A stretch of 64,000 nucleotides of DNA from Lachnospiraceae bacterium (lineage in GTDB: Bacteria; Bacillota; Clostridia; Lachnospirales; Lachnospiraceae): assembly GCA_016281555.1 (NCBI GenBank), contig JAEEIV010000061.1:1-64000 (forward strand), in the 5' to 3' direction. Under the pieces are notes generated by a model, which was given only the letters and a program-made list of their open reading frames with translations, had not been told where the DNA came from and ran no database searches. Made by a program: the position numbers and the translations under genes. Numbering within the stretch: the first letter of the stretch is position 1; each line of letters opens with the position of its first letter. Below are positions 53,532 through 62,257 of this stretch, piece by piece.

Positions 53532-56105
53532 ATGGATAAGGCGTTTATTGTTGCAAATGCGATAGAGAATATCGACGTTAAGTTTATCGAACAGGCAGCG
53601 AAAAGACGGAAGAGAACGGTTCCGGCTGACTTCAAGGGGAAAAAAGTGGTTTTCATCGCCGCCGCAGCAGCATTGGCAGCGATCGTTCTGGGCAGTGCGG
53701 TTGCGATCTATCGATTCTCACACTCCTCAACGACTGCAGTGATGCCCTTTGAGGATCATTTGATGGCGCTGAAAAAGGTGAAAGGTGAAGATGATACGGC
53801 AATGGTCATCTCATACGTTCCGATTGGAGACCGTCTGGCAGTCTATGAATTGATTTATATGTCTCAGTCAGAGATCAGTGATGACGGAGTTGCTGAAAAT
53901 GAGCCGGTTGAGTATGATACGGTGAAGTATGAAAATGAGGAAAAACTGAAAGACTATCTGGGAGATTATCTGGTTAGTTTCCTTGGCACCTGGTATCAGG
54001 TGTCAGGCCGGGACGATTTGAGATATCTGATTCGAGAAAACGGTGAAAGTTCCTTTTCCATATGGGAGTTCGTGGAGTTCAGAACAACATCGTTTTGCAG
54101 CGATGATGATGAAGATGTCATTGAGTTAAATCCGATAATCGGCGGTTATCAGTACGGGGAAGTATTATCTGAGATCTATCACATTCATTCAGCAGAGGAT
54201 ATCGCCAGTATTGAGTTTTGCCCCTCGAATGATGATCGCACACCGGAAGGCATTGCCTATAGAAATTCGATAGACAACGTTGTTGTTCGAGATCGTGATA
54301 CAGTAGCGATGATTTACGAAATCCTAAGCAAAATAGAGCGAATTCCTGCAGCGGATCAATCAGAACATGTTTACCCGAACAGAGCAGCAAATACAGGACT
54401 AGAGCACAGCAACCCCTTGTTTGCGGGTAACCCCTTGTCTGCGGTTTTCGTTCGAGAAATCGTGATTCAGTTGAATAATGGCCTCACAATAGATCAGCTT
54501 AAGTATTCTGCAAAATGGGGGGCATTTTATGATCGAAAAGGGAGCTTTTATATGGAATTGGATGATAGAGATTACGATCTGATCAGTAAGATAGCAAACA
54601 TCCACGTTGAAGCGGATGAAAAGGCTTTTGAAGTAAACAAAGGATTGAATTGTTCCGAAGAGTTTCAACGCAACCAAACGACTGCCACGCGAGCATATAC
54701 TTGTCTTCTAAACTGTTACAGATGTAGCGAGGAGAATAAGTCATATGCGGAAGACCATAGCGATTCTTATAGTGTAGACGGAATATTCTCTGGCGGGTTT
54801 CCTTGTTATTTTGGAGGCTCATATATAAACTTTTATGGCCAACTTGTGGTGGAGTTAACAGAAGAAACGGGGGATCGTCCAATTAAGGAAATCGAAGCAG
54901 AAGTAAAAAGACTAAGTGGGACAGACTGCGTTCTATTCAGAACCGTCAAGCATGCTTACTCAGAGCTGGTAGATGTGATGACGGCACTTTGCCTGCATTG
55001 CAAGAGCTCCGAATATGATGCTGAGAAATTGCAGATTTATGGGTTTGAAATCTGTGATGAAGAAAACACTGTAATTGCCTATGTGAACTCTCTCGAGGAG
55101 GCCATATTGGAATCAACTAGAAAAAGTGTTGGACATGCAGATTGTTTGAAGTTTGCTCTGCAAGAGACACCCGAAGAAGAAACGTACACTTTGAATTGTG
55201 GCACGGGAAATTTATCCGTAGATACTGCATCAATAGAACCCTTAAATGATTATGACCGGATCGAATTTGGATCGGTTCCCGAGGATGTTATTGATCTTTT
55301 CATTGAAAAAGGGTATGAATCTTATCATTCTTTGAACGAGTTTATTTTGCTCATGGACCACTACTATGGTGCAATGGCTTCCGACATTTCGGGGGTGGAA
55401 TCAAAGGTGGATTCGGATTTGGTTCTTAGTGCCTCTGTTGAAGAATTGCGCTCGCTTCGGCGAGAATATTGGCTGCGTTATCTTGATACATGGGGATCAG
55501 AGACAATAAGAGGAGTGGAAGTCCCATATCGAATCGAGGAAATCCGAACACTATACAAAGGTATTTTTCTCATCAGATTGAAAGGGGAGATAGTCATCGA
55601 CAGAGATGTCACATCCGCACTTGGCGACGGTCGGACGTTGGTTGTTTCAATGAAAAACGGAAAAATGTGGATTGAAGCAGATCTTTCCGGTGAAACAGAG
55701 GAAATGCGGCAATTTTTGGAATCCAACGAAAGACTGTATTCCGTTACACCTTTGGATCCTGTACAAATGGAATTAACGGCTACCGGGAAGGCAAAAGTAC
55801 TCAGTTTTCTTAACAACAATCTTGACGGGATGTCCGTAAATGCTTCTTTGCTTTCTGAATTTCTCGAGAAGTGGTCGAATCAATTTCAAGGGGTATACTT
55901 ATTAGACTTTTTTACTGTTGAGAAACCTTTCACTTATCTGGTGAAAGTTATGACACTCGGGGTTTTGGACGGCGCACCGGTATTGGTGGGACATACAATG
56001 ACGCTGCAAGAAGAAGACGGCAGAATCATTTGTCTTTCCGACGACATAAGCTCTTTCCTCCCATATGGGTCTGTCGAATTGGAACAACCAACCCCAGAAC
56101 CTTAA
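53532..56105 (+). CDS. large membrane-anchored protein, probable anti-sigma regulator with extracellular sensor
   Basis: This 857-aa protein has about 36 cytosolic N-terminal residues (MDKAFIVANAIENIDVKFIE and a basic stretch), one membrane helix at about residues 37-62, and about 790 residues outside. The short cytosolic start plus one helix next to a sigma gene is the layout of anti-sigma proteins that hold their sigma factor at the membrane (inference). The outer part has no recognised family; a cysteine group CLLNCYRC lies near residue 395, and an 18-bp in-frame duplication at 54411-54446 repeats NPLxAx. The gene is clearly more AT-rich than neighbours and uses more A/T-ending codons, suggesting transfer or rapid divergence. 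Confidence 0.7.
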   Translation: MDKAFIVANAIENIDVKFIEQAAKRRKRTVPADFKGKKVVFIAAAAALAAIVLGSAVAIYRFSHSSTTAVMPFEDHLMALKKVKGEDDTAMVISYVPIGDRLAVYELIYMSQSEISDDGVAENEPVEYDTVKYENEEKLKDYLGDYLVSFLGTWYQVSGRDDLRYLIRENGESSFSIWEFVEFRTTSFCSDDDEDVIELNPIIGGYQYGEVLSEIYHIHSAEDIASIEFCPSNDDRTPEGIAYRNSIDNVVVRDRDTVAMIYEILSKIERIPAADQSEHVYPNRAANTGLEHSNPLFAGNPLSAVFVREIVIQLNNGLTIDQLKYSAKWGAFYDRKGSFYMELDDRDYDLISKIANIHVEADEKAFEVNKGLNCSEEFQRNQTTATRAYTCLLNCYRCSEENKSYAEDHSDSYSVDGIFSGGFPCYFGGSYINFYGQLVVELTEETGDRPIKEIEAEVKRLSGTDCVLFRTVKHAYSELVDVMTALCLHCKSSEYDAEKLQIYGFEICDEENTVIAYVNSLEEAILESTRKSVGHADCLKFALQETPEEETYTLNCGTGNLSVDTASIEPLNDYDRIEFGSVPEDVIDLFIEKGYESYHSLNEFILLMDHYYGAMASDISGVESKVDSDLVLSASVEELRSLRREYWLRYLDTWGSETIRGVEVPYRIEEIRTLYKGIFLIRLKGEIVIDRDVTSALGDGRTLVVSMKNGKMWIEADLSGETEEMRQFLESNERLYSVTPLDPVQMELTATGKAKVLSFLNNNLDGMSVNASLLSEFLEKWSNQFQGVYLLDFFTVEKPFTYLVKVMTLGVLDGAPVLVGHTMTLQEEDGRIICLSDDISSFLPYGSVELEQPTPEP

Positions 56106-56118
56106 TTATCGGAATCTC

Positions 56119-56178
56119 TTGATATTACGAAAAAGAATATGCTATAATATAAGCGGGCGAGGGGGATCTCGCCCGCTT
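56119..56178 (+). promoter_or_regulatory. promoter of ireB-ruvX-rnj with inverted repeat at the start site
   Basis: TTGATA (56119-56124), 18 bp, and TATAAT (56143-56148) preceded by TGC (extended -10). A perfect 11-bp inverted repeat, AAGCGGGCGAG (56151-56161) with 56168-56178, lies directly on the expected start site. It has no T-run, so it is more likely an operator or a 5' stabilising hairpin than a terminator. Confidence 0.6.
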
Positions 56179-56218
56179 GTGATACCCGAAGATAGATCGG
56201 GGAAAGGAGTTGCGCGTT

Positions 56219-56491
56219 ATGGCTGACACACAATTCATTAAGCTGCCGGCGTTCCCGGACGAGCCCGAAGAGTCGCCGGAAGAGTATGATGCGGCGGAAG
56301 TCCTGAAGGACGTTTATGCGGCATTGAAGGAAAAGGGATACAATCCGGAGACGCAGATCGTGGGTTATATCATGTCCGGCGATCCGACCTATATCACGAA
56401 CCATAAGGGGGCGCGCGCGCTGATCCGGAAGGTGGAGCGGGACGAGCTGCTGTCGGAGCTCGTGCAGCATTACATTGCCACGAAACTGTGA
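56219..56491 (+). CDS. ireB: IreB-family regulatory phosphoprotein (UPF0297)
   Basis: This 90-aa protein matches IreB/Yrz[21 protein letters not shown] and [21 protein letters not shown] are the core motifs. In Enterococcus IreB is phosphorylated on N-terminal threonines by the PASTA kinase IreK and affects cephalosporin resistance; here Thr4 is the only N-terminal candidate. Start at 56219 follows AAAGGAG. The order ireB-ruvX-DUF1292 is conserved in Firmicutes. Confidence 0.95.
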   Translation: MADTQFIKLPAFPDEPEESPEEYDAAEVLKDVYAALKEKGYNPETQIVGYIMSGDPTYITNHKGARALIRKVERDELLSELVQHYIATKL

Positions 56492-56499
56492 GGCGGCCG

Positions 56500-56934
56500 A
56501 TGCGCTTGATGGGATTGGATTACGGCTCGAAGACGGTCGGAGTGGCATTGTCGGACCCGCTGCTCATGACGGCGGAGCCGCTGGAAACGATCGTCAGGAA
56601 AGAGGAAAACCATCTTAGGCGGACGCTTGCCAGGATCGCAGAGATCGTGCGGGAATACGAAGTGACGGAAATCGTGCTCGGGAATCCTCTGTATCCGTCC
56701 GGCGACGAGTCGGAACGTTCGGCCGTGACCCGGGCGTTCAAGGAGCAGGTGGAAAAGCGGACGGGCCTTCCGGTGGCAATGTTCGACGAACGGCTGACGA
56801 CGGTCGAGGCGGACGAAGCGCTGTCGGAAATGGGCGTGAAGGCGAAAGACCGGAAGAAGTATATCGATCAGGTGGCGGCGTGCCTCATATTGAAGGATTA
56901 TATGGGATCTCTGAACGGGAGAAAAGGAGTTTGA
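56500..56934 (+). CDS. ruvX: RuvX/YqgF pre-16S rRNA nuclease
   Basis: This 144-aa RNase H-like protein has GLDYGSKTVGVALSD at the start, VLGNPLYPSGDES in the middle and FDERLTTVEAD before YIDQVAACLILKDYM. It processes the 5' end of 16S rRNA. The ATG at 56500 is preferred, giving MRLMGLDYG; a GTG at 56488 overlapping the ireB stop is possible. Confidence 0.93.
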   Translation: MRLMGLDYGSKTVGVALSDPLLMTAEPLETIVRKEENHLRRTLARIAEIVREYEVTEIVLGNPLYPSGDESERSAVTRAFKEQVEKRTGLPVAMFDERLTTVEADEALSEMGVKAKDRKKYIDQVAACLILKDYMGSLNGRKGV

Positions 56935-56935
56935 C

Positions 56936-57223
56936 GTGGAAGAAAAAATCGTTTTTGAAACCGATGAAGGCGAAGTGCTGTTTTACGTGCTGGAAGAGAC
57001 CAGGGTCGCGGGGGTGAATTACCTCTTGGTGACCGATTCCGAAGAAGACGAGGCGGATTGCTATATCCTGAAGGATGTGTCGGCGGCAAATGAGACCGAG
57101 GCCGTCTATGAAATGGTCGAGGATGACGCGACGCTCGACGCACTCTCGAAAATCTTCGGGGAATTATTGGAAAATGCAGAAATCAAAGGAGTAGACAAAG
57201 AGGAAAGTGTCGAAGAGAAGTAA
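56936..57223 (+). CDS. DUF1292 family protein (YrzB-like)
   Basis: This 95-aa acidic protein belongs to the DUF1292 family that follows ruvX in Firmicutes. It starts with GTG at 56936 behind AAAAGGAG. Typical features are the EGEVLFYVLEET strand region and the conserved acidic DSEEDEADCYIL segment. Function unknown. The end overlaps rnj by 17 bases. Confidence 0.88.
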   Translation: MEEKIVFETDEGEVLFYVLEETRVAGVNYLLVTDSEEDEADCYILKDVSAANETEAVYEMVEDDATLDALSKIFGELLENAEIKGVDKEESVEEK

Positions 57224-58901
57224 AAAGAATTATTATGACAATATATCGGACCGCATCGTGAAGATCATTCCGCTCGGGGGACTCGAGCAGATCGGCATGA
57301 ACATGACGGTCCTGGAATACGGGGAAAGCATCGTCGTCGTGGACGCGGGACTTGCCTTCCCGACGGATGAGATGCCCGGCATTGATCTCGTGGTGCCGGA
57401 CATCACCTATTTGAAGGAACATCAGGAAAAGGTGCGCGGCTTCTTCATCACGCACGGACACGAGGATCACATCGGGGCTCTCCCCTATGTGCTGAAAGAG
57501 ATCAATGTGCCGGTGTACGCGACGAAGCTTACGATGGCCGTCATTGAAACGAAACTGGCAGAGCACGACCTTCTCGGAACGGTCGAGCGGCACGTCGCCG
57601 AGGCCGGAGAAACCGTTTCAGCCGGCGACTTCAAGGTGGAATTCATCCACGTGAATCACAGCATCACGGACGCGGTGGCGTTCGCGATCACGTCCCCGGC
57701 GGGCACGGTCATCATGACCGGCGATTTCAAGATCGACTACACGCCGGTGAAGGGCGAACCCGCGGATCTGCAGCGCTTCGGCGAACTCGGAAGACAGGGC
57801 GTTCTGGCGCTCCTTTCGGATTCGACGAATGCCCAGCGGCCCGGCTTCACGCCGTCGGAACAGAACGTGTCGGAATTCTTCGACGATGCGTTCCGGGAAT
57901 ACAAGGATCACCGCATCCTGATCGCGACCTTCGCGTCGAATCTGGACCGCGTGCAGCAGATCATCCGGAACGCTGCGGAGAGCGGACGGAAAGTGGCGGT
58001 CGAGGGGCGCTCGATGGTGAACATCATTGAGATCGCGAAGAATCTCGGCTACCTTTCGGTGCCGGACGGGGTGCTCGTGGAGATGGACGAACTCGCAAGT
58101 TATCCGATTGCGAAGACCTGTATTCTGATGACGGGGTCGCAGGGGGAAGCCATGGCGGCATTGACGAGAGTCGCTTCCGGACAGCACCGGACGATCTCGA
58201 TCACTCCGGGCGACGTGGTGGTCTTTTCCTCGACGCCGATCCCCGGCAATGAAAAGTCCGTCTATAAAGTCATTAACGACCTGTCGCGCCGCGGCGCGAC
58301 GATCGTGAACCGCGCGACGCACGTCAGCGGTCACGCCTGCGAGGAAGAACTGAAGCTGATCTACGCATTGACGGAGCCGCAGTACGCCGTGCCGGTGCAC
58401 GGCGAGTTCCGCCACCGTCAGGCGAACGCGGAGATCGCGGTATCGATGCGCGTCGAAAAGGAAAACGTGTTTTTGCTGGATTCGGGCGACGTTCTGGAAC
58501 TCTCGAAAACCAAAGCGGAAGTGACGGGACGGGTGCCGCAGGGTATGGTCCTCGTGGACGGTCTCGGCGTCGGCGACGTCGGGAGCGTGGTCTTAAGAGA
58601 CCGGCAGAATCTGTCGCAGGACGGCATCATCATTGTCGCCGTCGGACTGTCGAAGGACATGAGATGCATTACGAGCGGGCCGGAAGTGATTTCCCGAGGA
58701 TTCGTCTATATGCGGGACGCTGGGAACGTCATGGAAGAACTCCGCCAGACCGCGGAAACGGCGGTGCGTACAGTAATGGAAACGAAGTATCCGGACCGCG
58801 GAAGGATGAAAAACGAGATCCGGGAAGCGATCGGCGCTTACGTCTGGAAGACGGTCAAACGAAGTCCGGTGATCGTTCCGGTGATCCTGGAGACGGAGTA
58901 A
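57207..58901 (+). CDS. rnj: ribonuclease J
   Basis: This 564-aa metallo-beta-lactamase/beta-CASP RNase has HGHEDH at residues 83-88, GLEQIGMNMTVLEYG near the start, and the C-terminal domain with KPDxP-like end (KRSPVIVPVILE). It is a 5'-3' exonuclease and endonuclease involved in mRNA decay and rRNA maturation. It starts with GTG at 57207 behind AAAGAGGAAA, within the end of the DUF1292 gene. Confidence 0.94.
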   Translation: MSKRSKKNYYDNISDRIVKIIPLGGLEQIGMNMTVLEYGESIVVVDAGLAFPTDEMPGIDLVVPDITYLKEHQEKVRGFFITHGHEDHIGALPYVLKEINVPVYATKLTMAVIETKLAEHDLLGTVERHVAEAGETVSAGDFKVEFIHVNHSITDAVAFAITSPAGTVIMTGDFKIDYTPVKGEPADLQRFGELGRQGVLALLSDSTNAQRPGFTPSEQNVSEFFDDAFREYKDHRILIATFASNLDRVQQIIRNAAESGRKVAVEGRSMVNIIEIAKNLGYLSVPDGVLVEMDELASYPIAKTCILMTGSQGEAMAALTRVASGQHRTISITPGDVVVFSSTPIPGNEKSVYKVINDLSRRGATIVNRATHVSGHACEEELKLIYALTEPQYAVPVHGEFRHRQANAEIAVSMRVEKENVFLLDSGDVLELSKTKAEVTGRVPQGMVLVDGLGVGDVGSVVLRDRQNLSQDGIIIVAVGLSKDMRCITSGPEVISRGFVYMRDAGNVMEELRQTAETAVRTVMETKYPDRGRMKNEIREAIGAYVWKTVKRSPVIVPVILETE

Positions 58902-58928
58902 GGCGGGAGAAACGAAAAGGAGTCGGGC

Positions 58929-59327
58929 ATGGCAGCGACCGGGAAAAGAAAAAAGAACGATTTATTCCATTACCTGAAATTTGCGGCAATGGTGCTGTTT
59001 TTCGTCTTTCTCGTGATCATCTGCATTTTGGGCTACCGCTTCGGCGTGGACATTTTCACGAACGAGGGCGTCACGGATGAGGCGCATGCGGTGCAGTATA
59101 CCTTGAAGGTCGAGGCGGGCGAGAGCGTCTACAACATCGGCAAGGACCTCGAGACCCACGGCATCATCCGCTCGCGGCTCGTCTTTCTCGTACAGTCGAA
59201 ACTGTATAAATGCAAGATCCCGCCGGGAGTGTTTTCCGTGAATTCGGGCATGTCCTCGAAGGCCATTCTGAAGTACTTAAACGACGAGTATCTGAAGGCG
59301 AAAGAAGCCGCAAATAAAGAGAAATAG
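58929..59327 (+). CDS. short MltG/YceG-like membrane protein without catalytic domain
   Basis: This 132-aa protein has one membrane helix (about residues 17-40) and then a LysM-like N-terminal part of MltG: YTLKVEAGESVYNIGKDLETHGIIRS and a gms-type SGMSSKAILKYL segment. Full MltG (about 340 aa) has a C-terminal lytic transglycosylase domain that is absent here with no sign of a frameshift, since the next gene starts immediately. It may be a regulator or a degenerate relative. Confidence 0.72.
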   Translation: MAATGKRKKNDLFHYLKFAAMVLFFVFLVIICILGYRFGVDIFTNEGVTDEAHAVQYTLKVEAGESVYNIGKDLETHGIIRSRLVFLVQSKLYKCKIPPGVFSVNSGMSSKAILKYLNDEYLKAKEAANKEK

Positions 59328-60575
59328 ATGGAGAATCACACGGGTCGAAAACCTGAATTACTGCTTCCGGCCGGCGGTCCGGAAGTCCTCCGGGAGGCCG
59401 TGATCTACGGCGCCGACGCGGTGTACATCGGCGGCGAGACGATGAGTCTCCGGAGCAAAGCCAAAAACGCGACTGCGGAAGAACTGAAGGAGTGCGTGGC
59501 GTTCGCACACGAACGCGGCGTGAAAGTCTATATCACGGCAAACATCCTTGCGCACAACGCCGACCTTACCGAAGCCCGCCGCTATTTCGAAGAATTGAAG
59601 GAAGTACGTCCGGATGCGCTCATCATTTCCGATCCGGGCGTATTTGTCATTGCCCGGGAAGTGCTGCCGGAGACCGAGATCCACGTCTCCACGCAGGCAA
59701 ACAACGTGAATTACGAAACGTTCCGGTTCTGGCACCGGCTCGGGGCGAAGCGGGTGGTGGCCGGGCGTGAGCTCAGCCTCGCGGAACTTACCGAGATCCG
59801 AAAGGCGATCCCGGCGGACCTCGAGATCGAGGCTTTCGTGCACGGCGCAATGTGCATTTCCTACTCGGGTCGCTGTCTCCTTTCGAATTATCTCGCCGGG
59901 CGGGACGCCAATCAGGGCGAATGCGCACACCCCTGCCGCTGGAGCTATGCATTGATGGAAGAGACGCGGCCGGGCGAGTATTTCCCGGTGGAAGAGAACG
60001 AGCGGGGCACCTTCATCATGAGCTCGAAGGACCTTTGCATGATCGGACACATTCCGGAACTCGTCGAGGCCGGCATTGATTCGTTTAAGGTCGAGGGGCG
60101 GATGAAGACCGCGCTTTACGTGGCGACGGTGGCGCGGACGTACCGGAAAGCGATCGACGATTATTTCGTTTCGCCGGCGCTTTATGAGAAAAATCTTCCG
60201 TGGTATCTCGAGGAGATCGAGAAAGTCACGTTCCGCGAATACACGACCGGGTTCTTTTTCGGGAAACCCGGTGCGGAAAGCCAGGTCTACGAAGGCTTGT
60301 CTTACGTGACGAATTACGTGTATCTCGGCGCCGTGGACCGGGTATTGCCGGACGGAACGGCCGTCTTCATGCAGAAAAACAAGTTCTGCCAGGGAGACGA
60401 AATCGAGATCATGAAACCGGGGGGAGAAAATCTGAAGACGAAAGTTTTGGAGATCAAAAATGCGGCAGGCGAAGTGATGGAAGCCGCCTCGCACGCTTCG
60501 GAAACGCTATTCGTCCGGTGCTCCGTTGCGCCGGAACCTTATGACATTCTGAGGATCAGCGCGAAGGAACGCTGA
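59328..60575 (+). CDS. U32-family peptidase / tRNA or rRNA hydroxylation protein
   Basis: This 415-aa protein has the U32 signature EAFVHGAMCISYSGRCLLSNY near residue 168 and the cysteines CAHPCRW that may bind iron-sulfur. Related proteins TrhP and RlhA hydroxylate tRNA U34 or 23S rRNA; older members are called collagenase-like peptidases. The ATG follows the previous stop codon directly. Confidence 0.88.
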   Translation: MENHTGRKPELLLPAGGPEVLREAVIYGADAVYIGGETMSLRSKAKNATAEELKECVAFAHERGVKVYITANILAHNADLTEARRYFEELKEVRPDALIISDPGVFVIAREVLPETEIHVSTQANNVNYETFRFWHRLGAKRVVAGRELSLAELTEIRKAIPADLEIEAFVHGAMCISYSGRCLLSNYLAGRDANQGECAHPCRWSYALMEETRPGEYFPVEENERGTFIMSSKDLCMIGHIPELVEAGIDSFKVEGRMKTALYVATVARTYRKAIDDYFVSPALYEKNLPWYLEEIEKVTFREYTTGFFFGKPGAESQVYEGLSYVTNYVYLGAVDRVLPDGTAVFMQKNKFCQGDEIEIMKPGGENLKTKVLEIKNAAGEVMEAASHASETLFVRCSVAPEPYDILRISAKER

Positions 60576-60604
60576 TCACTCGTTCTGCAGTCAAATACCG
60601 TAAT

Positions 60605-60643
60605 AAAACGCTGTCCGGACTCGATTCTCCGGATGGCGTTTTT
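60605..60643 (+). terminator. terminator after the U32 gene
   Basis: Arms 60606-60618 and 60629-60641 pair with wobble and are followed by TTTTT. Confidence 0.85.
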
Positions 60644-60665
60644 GTCTGCGTCCGATCCTAATAGT

Positions 60666-60695
60666 TGAAACTTTCAGAAAAAATCAAATCGATAC
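60666..60695 (+). promoter_or_regulatory. candidate promoter of the triple-repeat lipoprotein
   Basis: TGAAAC (60666-60671), 18 bp, CGATAC (60690-60695) resembles ECF-type elements but the spacing is slightly long. The following leader (60700-60760) holds two small hairpins, around ATCTATAGAT and ACCT-TGAT-AGGT. Both calls are tentative. Confidence 0.3.
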
Positions 60696-60783
60696 TAACT
60701 TTTTCCGAAGCCGCCGCATCTATAGATACGGGGGACCTTGATAGGTAAACCGGTTCCAACCATTGCAGAAAAGGAGAAAAACG

Positions 60784-62175
60784 ATGTTACGTAAAATGAT
60801 TTCGAAGGCGGCTGCTTTTTTGGGCCTTGTCACGGCAGTATTGTCAATACTTTTGCTTTCCGGCTGCGGAACGACCACGGTCGATCTGGAAGACCTGCTT
60901 TCTGTCAGTTATTCCGGTGTGAACGGCTACGGTAAAATTGAGAAAGCCGGCTTCTCCAGAGAGAAGATGGGAATGCTTGATACGGCGGTTCAGGACTTTA
61001 TCCTGTCCAGGGTCACGGTCTTGCCTTATTCCAACTCTTCGCTCAGCAACGGGGACGAGATCCGGTTCATGGTCAATTATCAGGAAAGCGCGTTGGAAAA
61101 GGCCGGAGAGGCCAATCACTTTACGATCAAGCAGGAAAGCGGAGCCTTGCTTACCCGGAAAGTAGAAGGTCTTCCCGAAGCGGAACCCTTCGATCCCTTT
61201 GAAAACCTGGTCATGAACTGCCAAGGATACAACGGTTTCGGCAGGATCTCGTTCAACAGTGAGTACTTGCCGGCCGGGGCGACTTTCTCTTATCGTCAGG
61301 ACCGGCAGGGCTCGTTCTCGAACGGCGACACGGTGGAAGTATCCGTTTATGAATATTTTCAGGGCGGATATGAGAACGATTGTCTCGCGCAACTTGGGAA
61401 ACGGCCTACCCGCACGAAAGCGACGTTTACCGTATCCGGCCTCAGCGAGCCGAAAAAGATGGATCTCTTCCAGAATATTTCGGTTTCTTTAGACGGTGCC
61501 GACGGATATGCCAGGGCAACCGTAGAGGGGCCCTATGAGGATCTCACGTACAAACTGGACCGGGATTACGGTATTGCAAGCGGGGACATCCTTCATGTGA
61601 CCGTGGAGTACCGATACGGTGACGTGGCGGCCTGGTGCATGGACAAGTACGAGGCGGTCCCCGAAACACTGACGTATGACTACACGGTGGGCGATCTTCC
61701 GGAGTACGTCACCAAGTATTCCGACATCCCGGAATCCCTGATGAACCAGATGCGCATGAAAGTGGAGCGGACGAAGGACACGCTGCTGCAAAAAGGAGGA
61801 GATTCCTCTTACTTGGATTTTATCTCGGTGAATTACGTCGGATCCTATTTCCTGGTTTCGAAAAGCATGTCGGGTGAGGTCCTGAACCGGCTCTTTCTGG
61901 TATATGCCGTGGAGGCCTCTGCGGACAAGCAGCCCAGCCGCAGCTATTATCATGTGGTTTCTTTCAAGAATCTGATGTGTTATGACGATGAGACGGGCTC
62001 CGTGGACGTCAATGATTTCGAGGCCTACGGGAGCGAGGTCGATTTGGGTGCATGGACTTTTATGCATCCGTACGGCTATTCCATTCTTTCGGATTTCACA
62101 AGCGAATGCATCGACTCCCAGCGAACGAATTTCAACGTAGAGACCACAGTCAAGGAAGAAGAGTTACCGTTTTGA
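60784..62175 (+). CDS. lipoprotein with three related repeats
   Basis: This 463-aa protein has a lipoprotein signal ending LLLSGC (Cys28). Three units start with a GxNGYG/GxNGFG/GADGYA motif (about residues 47, 143 and 240) and each contains a GDxIxxxVxY-like strand, so they are probably Ig-like beta domains. The C-terminal 160 residues form a separate domain. Family not recognised. Ribosome site AAAAGGAG. Start at 60784 gives a normal signal peptide. Confidence 0.7.
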   Translation: MLRKMISKAAAFLGLVTAVLSILLLSGCGTTTVDLEDLLSVSYSGVNGYGKIEKAGFSREKMGMLDTAVQDFILSRVTVLPYSNSSLSNGDEIRFMVNYQESALEKAGEANHFTIKQESGALLTRKVEGLPEAEPFDPFENLVMNCQGYNGFGRISFNSEYLPAGATFSYRQDRQGSFSNGDTVEVSVYEYFQGGYENDCLAQLGKRPTRTKATFTVSGLSEPKKMDLFQNISVSLDGADGYARATVEGPYEDLTYKLDRDYGIASGDILHVTVEYRYGDVAAWCMDKYEAVPETLTYDYTVGDLPEYVTKYSDIPESLMNQMRMKVERTKDTLLQKGGDSSYLDFISVNYVGSYFLVSKSMSGEVLNRLFLVYAVEASADKQPSRSYYHVVSFKNLMCYDDETGSVDVNDFEAYGSEVDLGAWTFMHPYGYSILSDFTSECIDSQRTNFNVETTVKEEELPF

Positions 62176-62217
62176 GTTTCATGACTGATCATGGCTCATT
62201 TGGAGGGAATAACAACG

Positions 62218-62257
62218 GCAGGCTGTTTATGCGGGAACGCGTTCAGCCTGCTTTTTT
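62218..62257 (+). terminator. terminator of the triple-repeat lipoprotein gene
   Basis: GCAGGCTG (62218-62225) and CAGCCTGC (62244-62251) are complementary and followed by TTTTTT. The hairpin lies over the last codons of the convergent Sel1 gene. Confidence 0.85.

Noticed and set aside
60700..60760. Cyclic-di-AMP (ydaO-type) riboswitch
   Set aside because: CCGAAGCC and CGGGGGACC...GGTAAACC recall parts of that motif, but the remaining conserved elements are missing and the segment is too short.
62218..62257. Terminator of the Sel1 gene on the minus strand
   Set aside because: On the minus strand the hairpin overlaps the last codons and is not followed by a T-run; it fits the plus-strand lipoprotein gene only.
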